This document shows, piece after piece, positions 4,839 through 5,396 of a stretch of 5,396 nt of DNA; within the stretch, counting starts at the first letter, position 1, and each line of letters begins with the position of its first letter. The stretch is taken from contig CANGYC010000176.1 of NCBI GenBank assembly GCA_947457975.1, positions 1 to 5,396 of the forward strand, given 5' to 3'. Position numbers and translations under genes: made by a program. The notes beneath the pieces were generated by a model that made no database searches, had not been told where the DNA came from, and saw nothing but the letters and a program-made list of their open reading frames with translations. The DNA is from Comamonadaceae bacterium (GTDB lineage Bacteria > Pseudomonadota > Gammaproteobacteria > Burkholderiales > Burkholderiaceae_C).

Positions 4839-5396
4839 AACCTCCATGAACGATGTCCTGTTCGAGCGGGCCAAGGCCGTGATTCCCGGCGGCGTGAACT
4901 CGCCGGTGCGTGCCTTCCGCGCGGTAGGTGGCACGCCCCGCTTTGTGCAGCGCGCGCAAGGCGCCTACTTCTGGGATGCCGACGGCAAGAAGTACATCGA
5001 CTACATCGGCTCCTGGGGCCCCATGATCCTGGGCCACGGGCACCCGGCCGTGTTGGAGGCCGTGCAAAAAGCCGCACTCGACGGCTTTTCCTTCGGCGCC
5101 CCCACCGAGCGCGAGGTGGAGCTGGCCGAAGCCATCATCCGCATCGTGCCCTCACTGGAAATGGTGCGCCTGGTCAGCTCCGGCACCGAAGCCGGCATGA
5201 GCGCGCTGCGCCTGGCGCGCGGCGCCACGGGCCGCAGCAAGATCATCAAGTTCGAAGGCTGCTACCACGGCCATGCCGACGCCCTGCTGGTCAAGGCCGG
5301 CTCGGGCCTGGCCACCTTTGGCAACCCCACCAGCGCCGGTGTGCCGCCCGAAGTGGTGGCCCAGACCCTGGTGCTGGAATACAACAACCTCGAACA
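4822..5396 (+). CDS. hemL: Glutamate-1-semialdehyde 2,1-aminomutase, N-terminal part (cut by window edge)
   Basis: A PLP-dependent enzyme converting glutamate-1-semialdehyde to 5-aminolevulinate, the tetrapyrrole (heme) precursor in the C5 pathway. 191 codons are visible. Clear family segments are [20 protein letters not shown] (13-32), [12 protein letters not shown] (about 68-79), [15 protein letters not shown] (around 90-104), the PLP-phosphate segment [16 protein letters not shown] (119-134), and [17 protein letters not shown] (144-160) with the aromatic/His pair next to PLP. The Schiff-base lysine lies beyond the window. Two starts are possible: ATG 4822, overlapping the kinase gene by 17 bp, or ATG 4846, 7 nt after its stop. 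Neither has a Shine-Dalgarno sequence. Family homologues usually have a short lead before the LF..A motif, which fits either. The overlap or very small gap suggests cotranscription with the kinase gene. Family call very secure; start uncertain. Confidence 0.96.
   Translation, partial: MAPNNKTSMNDVLFERAKAVIPGGVNSPVRAFRAVGGTPRFVQRAQGAYFWDADGKKYIDYIGSWGPMILGHGHPAVLEAVQKAALDGFSFGAPTEREVELAEAIIRIVPSLEMVRLVSSGTEAGMSALRLARGATGRSKIIKFEGCYHGHADALLVKAGSGLATFGNPTSAGVPPEVVAQTLVLEYNNLE

Noticed and set aside
4287..5249. Several minus-strand open frames opposite thiD and hemL
   Set aside because: All lie antisense to conserved coding sequence with clear motifs; no independent start signals or families seen.
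1..5396. CRISPR array, tRNA/rRNA, insertion sequence or phage genes
   Set aside because: No spaced repeats, cloverleaf sequence, transposase motifs or terminal inverted repeats were seen; the window is filled by housekeeping genes on both strands.

Overview
The window is ordinary, tightly packed chromosomal DNA of high G+C content with strongly G/C-biased third codon positions. The gene content and order (yqgE-ruvX-pyrR-pyrB on one strand, with rubredoxin, a ThiD-family kinase and hemL beside them) and the protein sequences resemble Burkholderiales, most likely Comamonadaceae (Acidovorax/Comamonas-like). That placement is from recognition, not from a search. I see no insertion sequence, prophage gene, tRNA, rRNA or CRISPR array, and no gap between genes longer than about 100 bp.

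Left part, minus strand (read right to left from 2032 to 1): yqgE (AlgH family), ruvX (YqgF, 16S rRNA maturation nuclease / Holliday junction resolvase-like), pyrR (PRPP-binding pyrimidine regulator / uracil phosphoribosyltransferase family) and the N-terminal 158 codons of pyrB (aspartate carbamoyltransferase), cut by the window edge. yqgE and ruvX overlap by 4 bp, ruvX and pyrR are 40 bp apart, and pyrR and pyrB are 3 bp apart, so the four look like one operon joining two conserved housekeeping genes to pyrimidine synthesis.

Middle, plus strand: phrB, a class I CPD photolyase with an intact tryptophan electron-transfer chain, divergent from yqgE across a 100-bp intergenic region. It converges on a small rubredoxin gene on the minus strand, with 11 bp between the stop codons and nested inverted repeats there. 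Right part: the rubredoxin gene is divergent, across 79 bp, from a ThiD-type kinase gene on the plus strand. That gene runs straight into hemL (glutamate-1-semialdehyde aminomutase, tetrapyrrole/heme synthesis), which is cut by the right edge.

The points most worth a second look are: (1) the ThiD-family protein keeps the fold's nucleotide-side signatures but has lost several substrate-pocket and metal-site signatures of canonical HMP/HMP-P kinase, and it sits next to a PLP enzyme; (2) four gene starts (yqgE, phrB, rubredoxin, thiD) lack a Shine-Dalgarno sequence and have a -10-like hexamer 6 to 15 bases upstream, suggesting leaderless or very short-leader mRNAs; (3) a perfect 10-bp tandem repeat with 11-bp period lies just before pyrR, where no PyrR-type attenuator can fit. 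I found no wholly new system.
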